Source: Eukaryota sp. TZLM1-RC
Taxonomy: Eukaryota; Metamonada: BaSk clade
Length of the DNA stretch: 64,000 nucleotides
NCBI GenBank assembly: GCA_040285825.1
Contig: JAUPSS010000001.1
Span: 3,534,001-3,598,000 of the forward strand
Direction: 5' to 3'
Below the pieces are notes generated by a model. It made no database searches, had not been told where the DNA came from, and worked only from the letters and a program-made list of their open reading frames with translations. Both the position numbers and the translations under genes were made by a program. Positions 24,933-36,290 of the stretch are shown in pieces (the first letter of the stretch is position 1; each line of letters begins with the position of its first letter).

Positions 24933-25727
24933 TATTTGTATGAGTTATCTTGTGAACTTGAAAAATTACCGCCACAAATTTGGACCAAATGTTTTCCTCA
25001 ATCAATTCAAGAAATTCCAAACCGATCTCTATTTAATTTACAGTTTTGCTGTAAAAAGCTTCAACAAAAATTGTCAAAGATTTTTGAAAGCTTGGATTTT
25101 GATGTTAGACTTGGCTTGGCCAAGAAAAAGAATCCCGCTTTTGCAAATCTTTTACAAGATATGTGTGACAGTACTTCTTCTGCCTTAGTAACAACAATTC
25201 CACAAGTTTATGGTACTCTCTTATCCGATTCTGCTTGGACTCTGAATATGAGATTTCGTTCCTTTATATGGCCTGATAATTTACCTCATAATTTAATTTG
25301 TAAATGTTATCGAGAAATTACAACTACTCATTTGTTAAATTGTAAACATTTTATTACTTTTAGAAGCAAGGTTCATGATGCTGTAAGAGACCAGTTATAT
25401 TGTATGTGTAAATCTCATAGAATTGAATCCTTCTTGGAACCTTTGTTGTCAAATCTGTTTGATGCTGAAAATGATTTTCATAAGAATAATAGAGGTGATG
25501 TTATATTACCTGGATTAGATGGAAGTTTCATTTTATTGGATGTAATGTCTGTTGATCCTTGTAATGCCTCAAATGAAAGGCTTGTTAATTCTGAAATTCA
25601 TAATCCTCTTTCAAATGCTGAAAATTTCAAATTCAAAAAATACAATGAACCTTTGTTCAAATTGGCCAGTCTACAGCATGCAAAATACAATTTGTATCCA
25701 TTTGTATTTTCCCTTTTTGGTTCACTT

Positions 25728-27475
25728 TTTTTTTTTTAAATTTAATTTTATTCGAAACCTATAAATCAACATCTAAAAAATCCATCTCTCCCAAAACAAA
25801 AACACTAGATGCAACTCTCTCATAGTGAGATCCAAGAGAAAGCAAAGCATCAGAAACCATCTTCAACATCCCCTTAAAAATAGAAAACACAATTCTATTT
25901 TGCCAAAACAATTTGTTGAAATTTCTCCCAGTTCTTCTCTTTACAATCATTTCAAAATCATCCAAAAAACGTAAAGCAGTTGGTGCAAGTGAACCAAAAG
26001 GGAAAATACAAATGGATACAAATTGTATTTTGCATGCTGTAGACTGGCCAATTTGGACAAAGGTTCATTGTATTTTTGAATTTAAAATTTTCAGCATTTG
26101 AAAGGGGATTATGAATTTCAGAATTAACAAGCCTTTCATTTGAGGCATTACAAGGATCAACAGACATTACATCCAATAAAATGAAGCTTCCATCTAATCC
26201 AGGTAATATGACATCACCTCTATTATTCTTATGAAAATCATTTTCAGCATCAAACAGATTTGACAACAGAGGTTCCAAGAAGGATTCAATTCTATGAGAT
26301 TTACACATACAATATAACTGGTCTCTTACAGCATCATGAACCTTGCTTCTAAAAGTAATAAAATGTTTACAATTTAACAAATGAGTAGTTGTAATTTCTC
26401 GAGAACATTTACAAATTAAATTATGAGGTAAATTATCAGGCCAGATAAAGGAACGAAATCTCATATTCAGAGTCCAAGCAGAATCGGATAAGAGAGTACC
26501 ATAAACTTGTGGAATTGTTGTTACTAAGGCAGAAGAAGTACTGTCACACATATCTTGTAAAAGATTTGCAAAAGCGGGATTCTTTTTCTTGGCCAAGCCA
26601 AGTCTAACATCAAAATCCAAGCTTTCAAAAATCTTTGACAATTTTGTTGAAGCTTTTTACAGCAAAACTGTAAATTATATAGAGATCGGTTTGGAATTTC
26701 TTGAATTGATTGAGGAAAACATTTGGTCCAAATTTGTGGCGGTAATTTTTCAAGTTCACAAGATAACTCATACAAATAGGGACTACAATTGGGGACTAAC
26801 AGATGAGAATCATCAGGAAATCTACGAGAAAATTCATAAATAAAATTTTGCCACCACCCAAGAATGCTGATTGACACAAAATTGAAGATTTAGTAAAACC
26901 AATACCACCCAAATTTGCTGAAGAAAATAAATGGCTTTTCAACATTCCTGGTTCTACATCCAATAAATCAGCAAAAATTCTGTTCTCAATGAATTAAAAG
27001 AACGACAAAAATCTAATGCTATGGAAGGAGCACAAGATCTCAAAATGTGGGTTATTCTCCCAGTGTAGCAAATTTTAAGCATGAAAAATTTAATATGCTT
27101 TTCTATATCTAAAGAAGAAATTGAATCAAGTTCAATTTTCATTTTTTCCAAAATAACTTGCAATTCATTCTGAATTTGAGGCACATTTCCTAACCAACAA
27201 CCAAGGAACTTAAAAGCATCACTACTGTAATTAGTAAAAGGGACAATAGAATCGTCTATCACGAGGTCTTGAGCAGAAGAGCCAATCAGAAGACATTTGC
27301 TGGCATTAAGATGAAGCCCAATATTTTCATATGAATCGGCAATTTCTTGAGCAACCAATTCTAGTAAATCAAATGAACCAATCAAGGATATATCATCCAT
27401 ATAAGCAACTATTTTTATAGAAGGGTATTTTTGCTTAATGATATTTAAAGTTTTGTGAATAGCTAAACAAAAAGA
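25728..27475 (-). mobile_element. Family A antisense insertion in sense A
   Basis: The target duplication ttggttcactt is at 25717-25727 and 27476-27486. The copy is 1.75 kb and starts in the RT just before YMDD. One-base deletions near 25999, 26072, 26641, 26848 and 26975 break the frame. Confidence 0.92.
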
Positions 27476-28688
27476 TTGGTTCACTTGCACCAACTGCTCT
27501 ACGTTTTTTGGATGATTTTGAAATGATTGTAAAGAGAAGAACTGGTAGAAATTTCAACAGATTGTTTTGGCAAAATAGAATTGTGTTTTCTATTTTTAAG
27601 GGGATGTTGAAGATGGTTTCTGATGCTTTGCTTTCTCTTGGATCTCACTATGAGAGAGTTGCATCTAGTGTTTTTGTTTTGGGAGAGATGGATTTTTTAG
27701 ATGTTGATTTATAGGTTTTGAATAAAATTAAATTTAAAAAAAAACATGGCGAACATGTTTCAATTCTTTTAAGGGATTTGCATACTTTTTCCGTTTGTAC
27801 AATTCGGAGTCATCAAGGGGGGATACTTCGGATTGAGCATTTTTCAAGGCATTTTTCTTGCAAACATCCACTGTTACGACATCAACAACATTCATGACAT
27901 CATCAAACGAGGGCACAACAACATCAGCACGTCGTTTTCCATATTCTGAATCTCTTACGCTTTCATTTATATCAAGAGACCTCAACAAAGGTTCTACAAA
28001 AGATTCAATATGATAGGAATTACACATTGCATGGATTTGATCTCTGACTGCATCATGCAACGTAGAACGATAGGAAATAAATCTATTACAATTAAATAAA
28101 TGTGATAATGTCAAACCAGCTCCACATTTGCAAAACAAATCATTGGGCAAATTACAAGGCCATAAATAACAACGCATTCTCATAGCAGTGGTCCATTGGT
28201 CGTCATTCAAAAATAGACCATAAATCTGGGGAATTTGATTTATCAAAACTGCAGATGAACTGTCCTTCAAATCAATCAAAAAATTTGCAAAAACAGGATT
28301 TTCTTTCTTAGCCGTGCTAAGTCGAACAATAAAATCCTTGTTTTCAAAATTTTTCAAAAGATGTCGTTGGAGCTTTTTCAACGCAAATTTTAATGAATAT
28401 AAACTTCTGTCTGGAATTTCTTGAATGGATATGGGGAAACATGATTGCCATAAGTCGGGAGATAAACTGGATATTTCTTCTCTTAAGTTATCCAGGAATA
28501 GGCTATTTGTATTTTCAAGAAGATTTTCGGCAAAGGATATCTTCTAGAGAATTCAAATACAAAATTTTTCCACCACCAATAAATGCAGCTTTGGTCAAAT
28601 ATTTTGATGAATTGAATCCAATACCGCCAAGTTGAACATCAGAAAAAATATGATTTTTCAAAATTGATGGATCAACAGACATTAAATA

Positions 28689-29835
28689 TTTTATTTATGA
28701 ATTAAATTAAATTTTATTTATGAATTTTCTCGTAGATTTCCTGATGATTCTCATCTGTTAGTCCCCAATTGTAGTCCCTATTTGTATGAGTTATCTTGTG
28801 AACTTGAAAAATTACCGCCACAAATTTGGACCAAATGCTTTCCTCAATCAATTCAAGAAATTCCAAACCGATCTCTATTTAATTTACAGTTTTGCTGTAA
28901 AAAGCTTCAACAAAAATTGTCAAAGATTTTTGAAAGCTTGGATTTTGATGTTAGACTTGGCTTGGCCAAGAAAAAGAATCCCGCTTTTGCAAATCTTTTA
29001 CAAGACATGTGTGACAGTACTTCTTCTGCCTTAGTAACAACAATTCCACAAGTATATGGTACTCTCTTATCCGATTCTGCTTGGACTCTGAATATGAGAT
29101 TTCGTTCCTTTATCTGGCCTGATAATTTACCTCATAATTTAATTTGTAAATGTTCTCGAGAAATTACAACTACTCATTTGTTAAATTGTAAACATTTTAT
29201 TACTTTTAGAAGCAAGGTTCATGATGCTGTAAGAGACCAGTTATATTGTATGTGTAAATCTCATAGAATTGAATCCTTCTTGGAACCTTTGTTGTCAAAT
29301 CTGTTTGATGCTGAAAATGATTTTCATAAGAATAATAGAGGTGATGTCATATTACCTGGATTAGATGGAAGCTTCATTTTATTGGATGTAATGTCTGTTG
29401 ATCCTTGTAATGCCTCAAATGAAAGGCTTGTTAATTCTGAAATTCATAATCCCCTTTCAAATGCTGAAAATTTTAAATTCAAAAAATACAATGAACCTTT
29501 GTCCAAATTGGCCAGTCTACAGCATGCAAAAATACAATTTGTATCCATTTGTATTTTCCCTTTTTGGTTCACTTGCACCAACTGCTTTACGTTTTTTGGA
29601 TGATTTTGAAATGATTGTAAAGAGAAGAACTGGCAGAAATTTCAACAGATTGTTTTGGCAAAATAGAATTGTGTTTTCTATTTTTAAGGGGATGTTGAAG
29701 ATGGTTTCTGATGCTTTGCTTTCTCTTGGATCTCACTATGAGAGAGTTGCATCTAGTGTTTTTGTTTTGGGAGAGATGGATTTTTTAGATGTTGATTTAT
29801 AGGTTTAGAATAAAATTAAATTTTAAAAAAAAAAA
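28689..29835 (+). mobile_element. Family A sense insertion in B, with duplicated 5' end
   Basis: The target duplication cagacattaaata is at 28676-28688 and 29836-29848. It encodes A from FIYEFSRRF to the stop, with one extra A near 29530 that shifts the last 90 codons. A 15 bp piece at the 5' end is present twice (28689-28703 and 28712-28726) with eight bases between. Confidence 0.93.
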
Positions 29836-30091
29836 CAGACATTAAATAAGCCAAAAATTGGGTACGTATTTTGTTAAATTGTCTACAAAAATTGTAAGTT
29901 AGGGATGGAGGTAATGATCTCAGCAAATGAGAAATTTTTCCAGCATAACAAATTTTCAAAAGAAAAAACTTAAGATGTTTTTCCAATTCAAGAGTCTTAA
30001 TGACTTCTAGCTCTTTTTAAATTAGCAACCAAGAAAGCAGAAACTAGTTGAAGTATAATCAATATATGGAACTTCAAGGGAATTAATTATT

Positions 30092-30463
30092 TTTTTTTTT
30101 TTAAAATTTAATATTCATATATATTATTCAGAAGTAAAATTTCTCATTTCCATTGAGAAGGGGATTGTGCTGGCGGGACTTATTTCTACTGGGATCCGGA
30201 TCGGGGGTCTTACGCTATCAACGGCTTTACAATTCGTACAAAACAGAAGTTTTCGACCATTTCGTGAATCTGCAACATCTTTTTTGCAAAATGGACAACA
30301 AAAATTACTGTTTTCAGAAGGGGAAGAAGAGGGAACACTAGAAGCATTTAACTGTTGATCGTCAGAAACATTATTTTCAGCACCTTTCACAACGGCAACA
30401 GCTGGAACAGAACATTTGAGAATTTGTTGAGCAGATTTTAATTCAAATTCTCTTTTTTGTTTC
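30092..30463 (-). mobile_element. Internally deleted family A derivative (5' region plus tail)
   Basis: The target duplication gaattaattatt is at 30080-30091 and 30464-30475. The insert has a T-run and the first bases of the A 3' UTR, then jumps directly to the A N-terminal region (zinc ribbon and MEMRNFTSE). All RT and RLE sequence is missing. It could only have moved with enzymes supplied by another copy. Confidence 0.85.
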
Positions 30464-30853
30464 GAATTAATTATTAACTTAACATTTTTCCTAGAAATAC
30501 AAAAACATTTTTGAACATTCAACTCAAGACCTATGGATTGGTATAATGTAGCAGCTTCATTAGCAACCCTATTAATTGTACTTTCTGGACCAATACAAGA
30601 AATGTCATCCATGTAAGCTACCACTTGAAGGTCAGAATTTTCTTCTTTTAATTTTTTCAAAATTGGGTGAATTGCAAGACAAAAAAAAGTTCAGTAATAG
30701 TGACGCTTGTTTGGAGGATATTGAATTCTAGATGGTTATTTTTATCTCAATAAATATTCCAGTTTTTAAAAAAAAACGAATACCAGACTGATCATAATTG
30801 ATAAAGGGGACATTGACATCATTAATGAAAAAATCAATTGGTTCATGGCCAAT

Positions 30854-30900
30854 TTTTTTTAACATACTTTTAATTTATTTTCAAAACCACAGTCTAAAAT
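30854..30900 (-). mobile_element. Ultra-short family B insertion (about 47 bp)
   Basis: Only T-run, the B 3' UTR and the stop codon region are present. The flanking E sequence GGCCAAT...CAATAATC suggests a target duplication of about four bases (caat). Confidence 0.7.
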
Positions 30901-31509
30901 CAATAATCAAACATTTGGAGATATTCAATGAGAGACCAATATCTTCATAACGCTGTTGAATAAAAGTTGCTATTTGAATTGTAATAGGAGCAATTACAGA
31001 AATGTCATCCATATATGCCACAATATCTATTTCTGGGAATTTTTCTTTCAATTCGCACATTAATGGATGAGTTGCCAGACAAAAGAAAAAAGGACCAAGG
31101 GGATCACCTTGTTTTACACCTGAAGACGAAAGTAGGTCAAAGTTTTCATAGACCAATGTGGATGATTTTCCATAAAATGAATAGAAAACAGGCTCAACTT
31201 CGGGAAAATGCTTAATGGACCACTGCTATGAGAATGCGTTGTTATTTATGGCCTTGTAATTTGCCCAATGATTTGTTTTGTAAATGTGGAGCTGGTTTGA
31301 CATTATCACATTTATTTAATTGTAATAGATATATTTCCTATCGTTCTACGTTGCATGATGCAGTCAGAGATCAAATCCATGCAATGTGTAATTCCTATCA
31401 TATTGAATCCTTTGTAGAACCTTTGTTGAGGTCTCTTCATATAAATGAAAGCGTAAGAGATTCAGAATATGGAAAACGACGTGCTGATGTTGTTGTGCCC
31501 TCGTTTGAT

Positions 31510-32599
31510 TTTTTTTTTAATTTTAATTTATTTTCAAAACCACAGTCTAAAAGTCAATTTCTTCAAAACAAGCTTCCACACCATCAAACCTTACAGCAGC
31601 AATGTTTTCATAATGTGCACTGACAGACATTAAAGCTTTCGAAATCATTTTAGGAATTGATTTGAAAATAGTAAAAACAATACGATTTAGCCACAAGCGA
31701 CGATCAAAACGCTTATTCATTCTTTTTTTCACAAGATTTTCAAAATCATCAATAAAATTCAAAGCAGTTTTTCCAAGACGACCATACAACGATATAGCAA
31801 ATGGGCAAATTTGGTAATCTACATGGCGAACATGTTTCAATTCTTTTAAAGGATTTGCATACTTTTTCCGTTTGTACAATTCGGAGTCATCAAGGGGGAT
31901 ACTTCGGATTGAGCATTTTTCAAGGCATTTTTCTTGCAAACATCCACTGTTACGACATCAACAACATTCATGACATCATCAAACGAGGGCACAACAACAT
32001 CAGCACGTCGTTTTCCATATTCTGAATCTCTTACGCTTTCATTTATATCAAGAGACCTCAACAAAGGTTCTACAAAAGATTCAATATGATAGGAATTACA
32101 CATTGCATGGATTTGATCTCTGACTGCATCATGCAACGTAGAACGATAGGAAATATATCTATTACAATTAAATAAATGTGATAATGTCAAACCAGCTCCA
32201 CATTTACAAAACAAATCATTGGGCAAATTACAAGGCCATAAATAACAACGCATTTTCATAGCAGTGGTCCATTGGTCGTCATTCAAAAATAGACCATAAA
32301 TCTGGGGAATTTGATTTATCAAAACTGCAGATGAACTGTCCTTCAAATCAATCAAAAAATTGGCAAAAGCAGGATTTTCTTTCTTAGCCGTGCTAAGTCG
32401 AACAATAAAATCCTTGTTTTCAAAATTTTTCAAAAGATGTCGTTGGAGCTTTTTCAACGCAAATTTTAATGAATATAAACTTCTGTCTGGAATTTCTTGA
32501 ATGGATATGGGGAAACATGATTGCCATAAGTCGGGAGATAAACTGGATATTTCTTCTCTTAAGTTATCCAGGAATATGCTATTTGTATATTCAAAAAGA
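31510..32599 (-). mobile_element. Family B antisense insertion in B
   Basis: The 13 bp duplication gccctcgtttgat is at 31497-31509 and 32600-32612. It encodes the C-terminal B region. A missing base near 31898 shifts the frame between the SEVSPLDD and KRKKYANP blocks. Confidence 0.93.
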
Positions 32600-32752
32600 G
32601 CCCTCGTTTGATGATGTCATGAATGTTGTTGATGTCGTAACAGTGGATGTATGCAAGAAAAATGCCTTGAAAAATGCTCAATCCGAAGTATCCCCCCTTG
32701 ATGACTCCGAATTGTACAAACGGAAAAAGTATGCAAATCCTTTAAAAGAATT

Positions 32753-33003
32753 TTTTTTTAAATTAATTTTATTTTATTGTTAAACCACAGTCTAAAAGTC
32801 AATATCTTCAAAACAAGCTTCCACACCATCAAACCTTACAGCAGCAATGTTTTCATAATGTGCACTGACAGACATTAAAGCTTTCGAAATCATTTTAGGA
32901 ATTGATTTGAAAATAGTAAAAACAATACGATTTAGCCACAAGCGACGATCAAAACGCTTATCCATTCTTTTTTTCACAAGATTTTCAAAATCATAAAAAA
33001 TCA
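32753..33003 (-). mobile_element. Short family B antisense insertion in B (unit 1)
   Basis: The duplication tttaaaagaatt is at 32741-32752 and 33004-33015. The insert is 251 bp holding the last 65 or so codons and the tail (AATAAAATAAAATTAATTT variant). The same insert in the same B position recurs at 35541-35791 and, inverted, at 60920-61169. Confidence 0.93.
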
Positions 33004-33502
33004 TTTAAAAGAATTGAAACATGTTCGCCATGTAGATTACCAAATTTGCCCATTTGCTATATCGTTGTATGGTCGTCTTGGAAAAACTGCTTTGAATTTT
33101 ATTGATGATTTTGAAAATCTTGTGAAAAAAAGAATGAATAAGCGTTTTGATCGTCGCTTGTGGCTAAATCGTATTGTTTTTACTATTTTCAAATCAATTC
33201 CTAAAATGATTTCGAAAGCTTTAATGTCTGTCAGTACACATTATGAAAACATTGCTGCTGTAAGGTTTGATGGTGTGGAAGCTTGTTTTGAAGATATTGA
33301 CTTTTAGACTGTGGTTTTGAAAATAAATATTACTTTCCAAAAAAAAGGAAAATGCTTTCGCAGCAAAGGTAAAATGGAAGAACGAGATACAGAATTGAAA
33401 GCATTCTTAAAATCTAAATTGAAGATGTAATTAGAATCACTAGAATTAAAAAAACACATCCGACGAAAGAGCAGCAGAAGAAGCACCATCAATTGTCTTG
33501 AT

Positions 33503-34294
33503 TTTTTTAAATATAATTTTATTCTAAACCAATAAATCAACATCTAAAAAATCCATCTCTCCCAAAACAAAAACACTAGATGCAACTCTCTCATAGTGAG
33601 ATCCAAGAGAAAGCAAAGCATCAGAAACCATCTTCAACATCCCCTTAAAAATAGAAAACACAATTCTATTTTGCCAAAACAATCTGTTGAAATTTCTGCC
33701 AGTTCTTCTCTTTTCAATCATTTCAAAATCATCCAAAAACGTAAAGCAGTTGGTGCAAGTGAACCAAAAAGGGAAAATACAAATGGATACAAATTATATT
33801 TTTGCATGCTGTAGACTGGCCAATTTGGACAAAGGTTCATTGTATTTTTGAATTTAAAATTTTCAGCATTTGAAAGGGATTATGAATTTCAGAATTAACA
33901 AGCCTTTCATTTGAGGCATTACAAGGATCAACAGACATTACATCCAATAAAATGAAGCTTCCATCTAATCCAGGTAATATGACATCACCTCTATTATTCT
34001 TATGAAAATCATTTTCAGCATCAAACAGATTTGACAACATAGGTTCCAAGAAGGATTCAATTCTATGAGATTTACACATACAATATAACTGGTCTCTTAC
34101 AGCATCATGAACCTTGCTTCTAAAAGTAATAAAATGTTTACAATTTAACAAATGAGTAGTTGTAATTTCTCGAGAACATTTACAAATTAAATTATGAGGT
34201 AAATTATCAGGCCAGATAAAGGAACGAAATCTCATATTCAGAGTCCAAGCAGAATCGGATAAGAGAGTACCATAAACTTGTGGAATTGTTGTTA
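33503..34294 (-). mobile_element. Family A insertion in E (duplication unit 1, truncated)
   Basis: The T-run and a variant tail (AAATATAATTTT) follow the E codons for KTIDGASSAA. A extends to the codons for VTTIPQV and stops at 34294 against a B tail. The copies at 36.3 kb and 58.75 kb share the same E/A junction. Confidence 0.88.
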
Positions 34295-35387
34295 CTTTTT
34301 TTTTGAAAAATTTTAATTTATTATTAAACTACAGTCTAAAAGTCAATATCTTCAAAACAAGCTTCCACACTATCAAACCTCACAACAGCAATTTCTTCGT
34401 AATGTGCACTGACAGACATCAAAGCTTTCGAAATCATTTTAGGAATTGATTTGAAAATAGTAAAAACAATACGATTTAGCCACAAGCGACGATCAAAACG
34501 CTTATTCATTCTTCTTTTCACAAGATTTTCAAAATCATCAATAAAATTCATAGCAGTTTTTCCAAGACGACCATACAACGATATAGCAAATGGGCAAATT
34601 TGGTAATCTACATGGCGAACATGTTTCAATTCTTTTAAAGGATTTGCATACTTTTTCCGTTTGTACAATTCGGAGTCATCAAGGGGGATACTTCGGATTG
34701 AGCATTTTTCAAGGCATTTTTCTTGCAAACATCCACTGTTACGACATCAACAACATTCATGACATCATCAAACGAGGGCACAACAACATCAGCACGTCGT
34801 TTTCCATATTCTGAATCTCTTACGCTTTCATTTATATCAAGAGACCTCAACAAAGGTTCTACAAAAGATTCAATATGATAGGAATTACACATTGCATGGA
34901 TTTGATCTCTGACTGCATCATGCAACGTAGAACGATAGGAAATATATCTATTACAATTAAATAAATGTGATAATGTCAAACCAGCTCCACATTTACAAAA
35001 CAAATCATTGGGCAAATTACAAGGCCATAAATAACAACGCATTTTCATAGCAGTGGTCCATTGGTCGTCATTCAAAAATAGACCATAAATCTGGGGAATT
35101 TGATTTATCAAAACTGCAGATGAACTGTCCTTCAAATCAATCAAAAATTGGCAAAAGCAGGATTTTCTTTCTTAGCCGTGCTAAGTCGAACAATAAAATC
35201 CTTGTTTTCAAAATTTTTCAAAAGATGTCGTTGGAGCTTTTTCAACGCAAATTTTAATGAATATAAACTTCTGTCTGGAATTTCTTGATTGGATATGGGG
35301 AAACATGATTGCCATAAGTCGGGAGATAAACTGGATATTTCTTCTCTTAAGTTATCCAGGAATATGCTATTTGTATATTCAAAAAGA
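34295..35387 (-). mobile_element. Chimeric B2/B antisense copy at duplication junction
   Basis: The first 270 or so bases match the B2 copy at 19911 (CTCACAACAGC, ATTCATAGCAG variants); beyond about 34570 it matches the B copy at 31510. The left edge interrupts A with no return of A on the right. This is the expected crossover product between two B copies. Confidence 0.85.
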
Positions 35388-36134
35388 GCCCTCGTTTGAT
35401 GATGTCATGAATGTTGTTGATGTCGTAACAGTGGATGTATGCAAGAAAAATGCCTTGAAAAATGCTCAATCCGAAGTATCCCCCCTTGATGACTCCGAAT
35501 TGTACAAACGGAAAAAGTATGCAAATCCTTTAAAAGAATTTTTTTTTAAATTAATTTTATTTTATTGTTAAACCACAGTCTAAAAGTCAATATCTTCAAA
35601 ACAAGCTTCCACACCATCAAACCTTACAGCAGCAATGTTTTCATAATGTGCACTGACAGACATTAAAGCTTTCGAAATCATTTTAGGAATTGATTTGAAA
35701 ATAGTAAAAACAATACGATTTAGCCACAAGCGACGATCAAAACGCTTATCCATTCTTTTTTTCACAAGATTTTCAAAATCATAAAAAATCATTTAAAAGA
35801 ATTGAAACATGTTCGCCATGTAGATTACCAAATTTGCCCATTTGCTATATCGTTGTATGGTCGTCTTGGAAAAACTGCTTTGAATTTTATTGATGATTTT
35901 GAAAATCTTGTGAAAAAAAGAATGAATAAGCGTTTTGATCGTCGCTTGTGGCTAAATCGTATTGTTTTTACTATTTTCAAATCAATTCCTAAAATGATTT
36001 CGAAAGCTTTAATGTCTGTCAGTACACATTATGAAAACATTGCTGCTGTAAGGTTTGATGGTGTGGAAGCTTGTTTTGAAGATATTGACTTTTAGACTGT
36101 GGTTTTGAAAATAAATATTACTTTCCAAAAAAAA
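35388..36134 (+). mobile_element. Family B sense piece, duplication unit 2
   Basis: This is the copy of 32600-33346. It is split by the antisense B at 35541-35791 with the same 12 bp duplication and carries the same unusual ATTACTTTCC-A8 tail. Its 5' part is not here, because the unit begins inside the antisense B. Confidence 0.92.
35541..35791 (-). mobile_element. Short family B antisense insertion (unit 2)
   Basis: This copies 32753-33003 in the second duplication unit, with identical boundaries and flanking repeats. Confidence 0.92.
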
Positions 36135-36145
36135 GGAAAATGCTT

Positions 36146-36290
36146 TCGCAGCAAAGGTAAAATGGAAGAACGAGATACAGAATTGAAAGCATTCTTAAAA
36201 TCTAAATTGAAGATGTAATTAGAATCACTAGAATTAAAAAACACATCCGACGAAAGAGCAGCAGAAGAAGCACCATCAATTGTCTTGATT
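36146..36290 (-). mobile_element. Family E RT fragment (unit 2)
   Basis: This copies 33358-33505. It encodes the FNSSDSNYIFNLDFKNAFNS part of the RT, and one base run is shorter than in unit 1, which restores the KTIDGASSAA reading frame. Confidence 0.88.

Larger units (their letters stand above)
20235..27744 (+). mobile_element. Family A sense copy in B, host of two antisense A copies
   Basis: The target duplication catggcgaac is at 20225-20234 and 27745-27754. The pieces 20235-21255, 24949-25727 and 27487-27744 form a 2.06 kb 5'-truncated A that starts at KASTFLNPHQFGIKT. Each piece is open, so the reconstructed frame seems little damaged: RT palm with YMDD near 20617-20628, zinc motif near 25300-25345 and FLDVDL stop near 27711-27713. 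It ends with AATAAAATTAAA and A8. Confidence 0.92.
19911..30688 (-). mobile_element. Family B (subtype B2 at 3' end) insertion in C, host of three A elements
   Basis: The target duplication gttcagtaat is at 19901-19910 and 30689-30698. B pieces lie at 19911-20234, 27755-28688, 29849-30091 and 30476-30688, about 1.7 kb in all. They read from the C-terminus back to the RT palm (YMDD near 30606-30617). The 3' end carries subtype differences (for example HYEEIAVVRFD) shared only with the copy at 34.3 kb. Confidence 0.9.
16601..30776 (+). mobile_element. Family C 3' half, outermost host of a nested stack
   Basis: C sequence occupies 16601-17022, 19412-19910 and 30699-30776, about 1 kb in all. It starts within the codons for DIVELPSRSL and ends in CAATAAATATTCCAG plus poly(A). 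Two insertions split it: an A-in-A pair at 17023-19399 and a large B-based stack at 19911-30688. Read without them the frame is open through the zinc motif and RLE core to TAG at about 30730. Confidence 0.9.
31214..33346 (+). mobile_element. Family B insertion in E, carrying two antisense B insertions
   Basis: The target duplication ggaaaatgctt is at 31203-31213 and 33347-33357. The E copy near 58.6 kb shows the same site empty. The pieces 31214-31509, 32613-32752 and 33016-33346 encode the B C-terminus from the zinc motif CKCGAGLTLSHLFNC to the stop. The tail is odd: after GAAAATAAAT it reads ATTACTTTCC then A8. Confidence 0.93.
30777..33505 (-). mobile_element. Family E RT fragment, host of B and A insertions
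   Basis: E sequence at 30777-30853, 30901-31213 and 33358-33505 encodes an RT palm (GVKQGDPLGPFFFCLA, YMDDISVIAP) and the FNLDFKNAFNSVSR block. It differs clearly from A, B, C and D. It is split by a tiny B tail, a large B and, at its right edge, an A. The zinc and RLE parts of E are not visible in the window. Confidence 0.8.
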
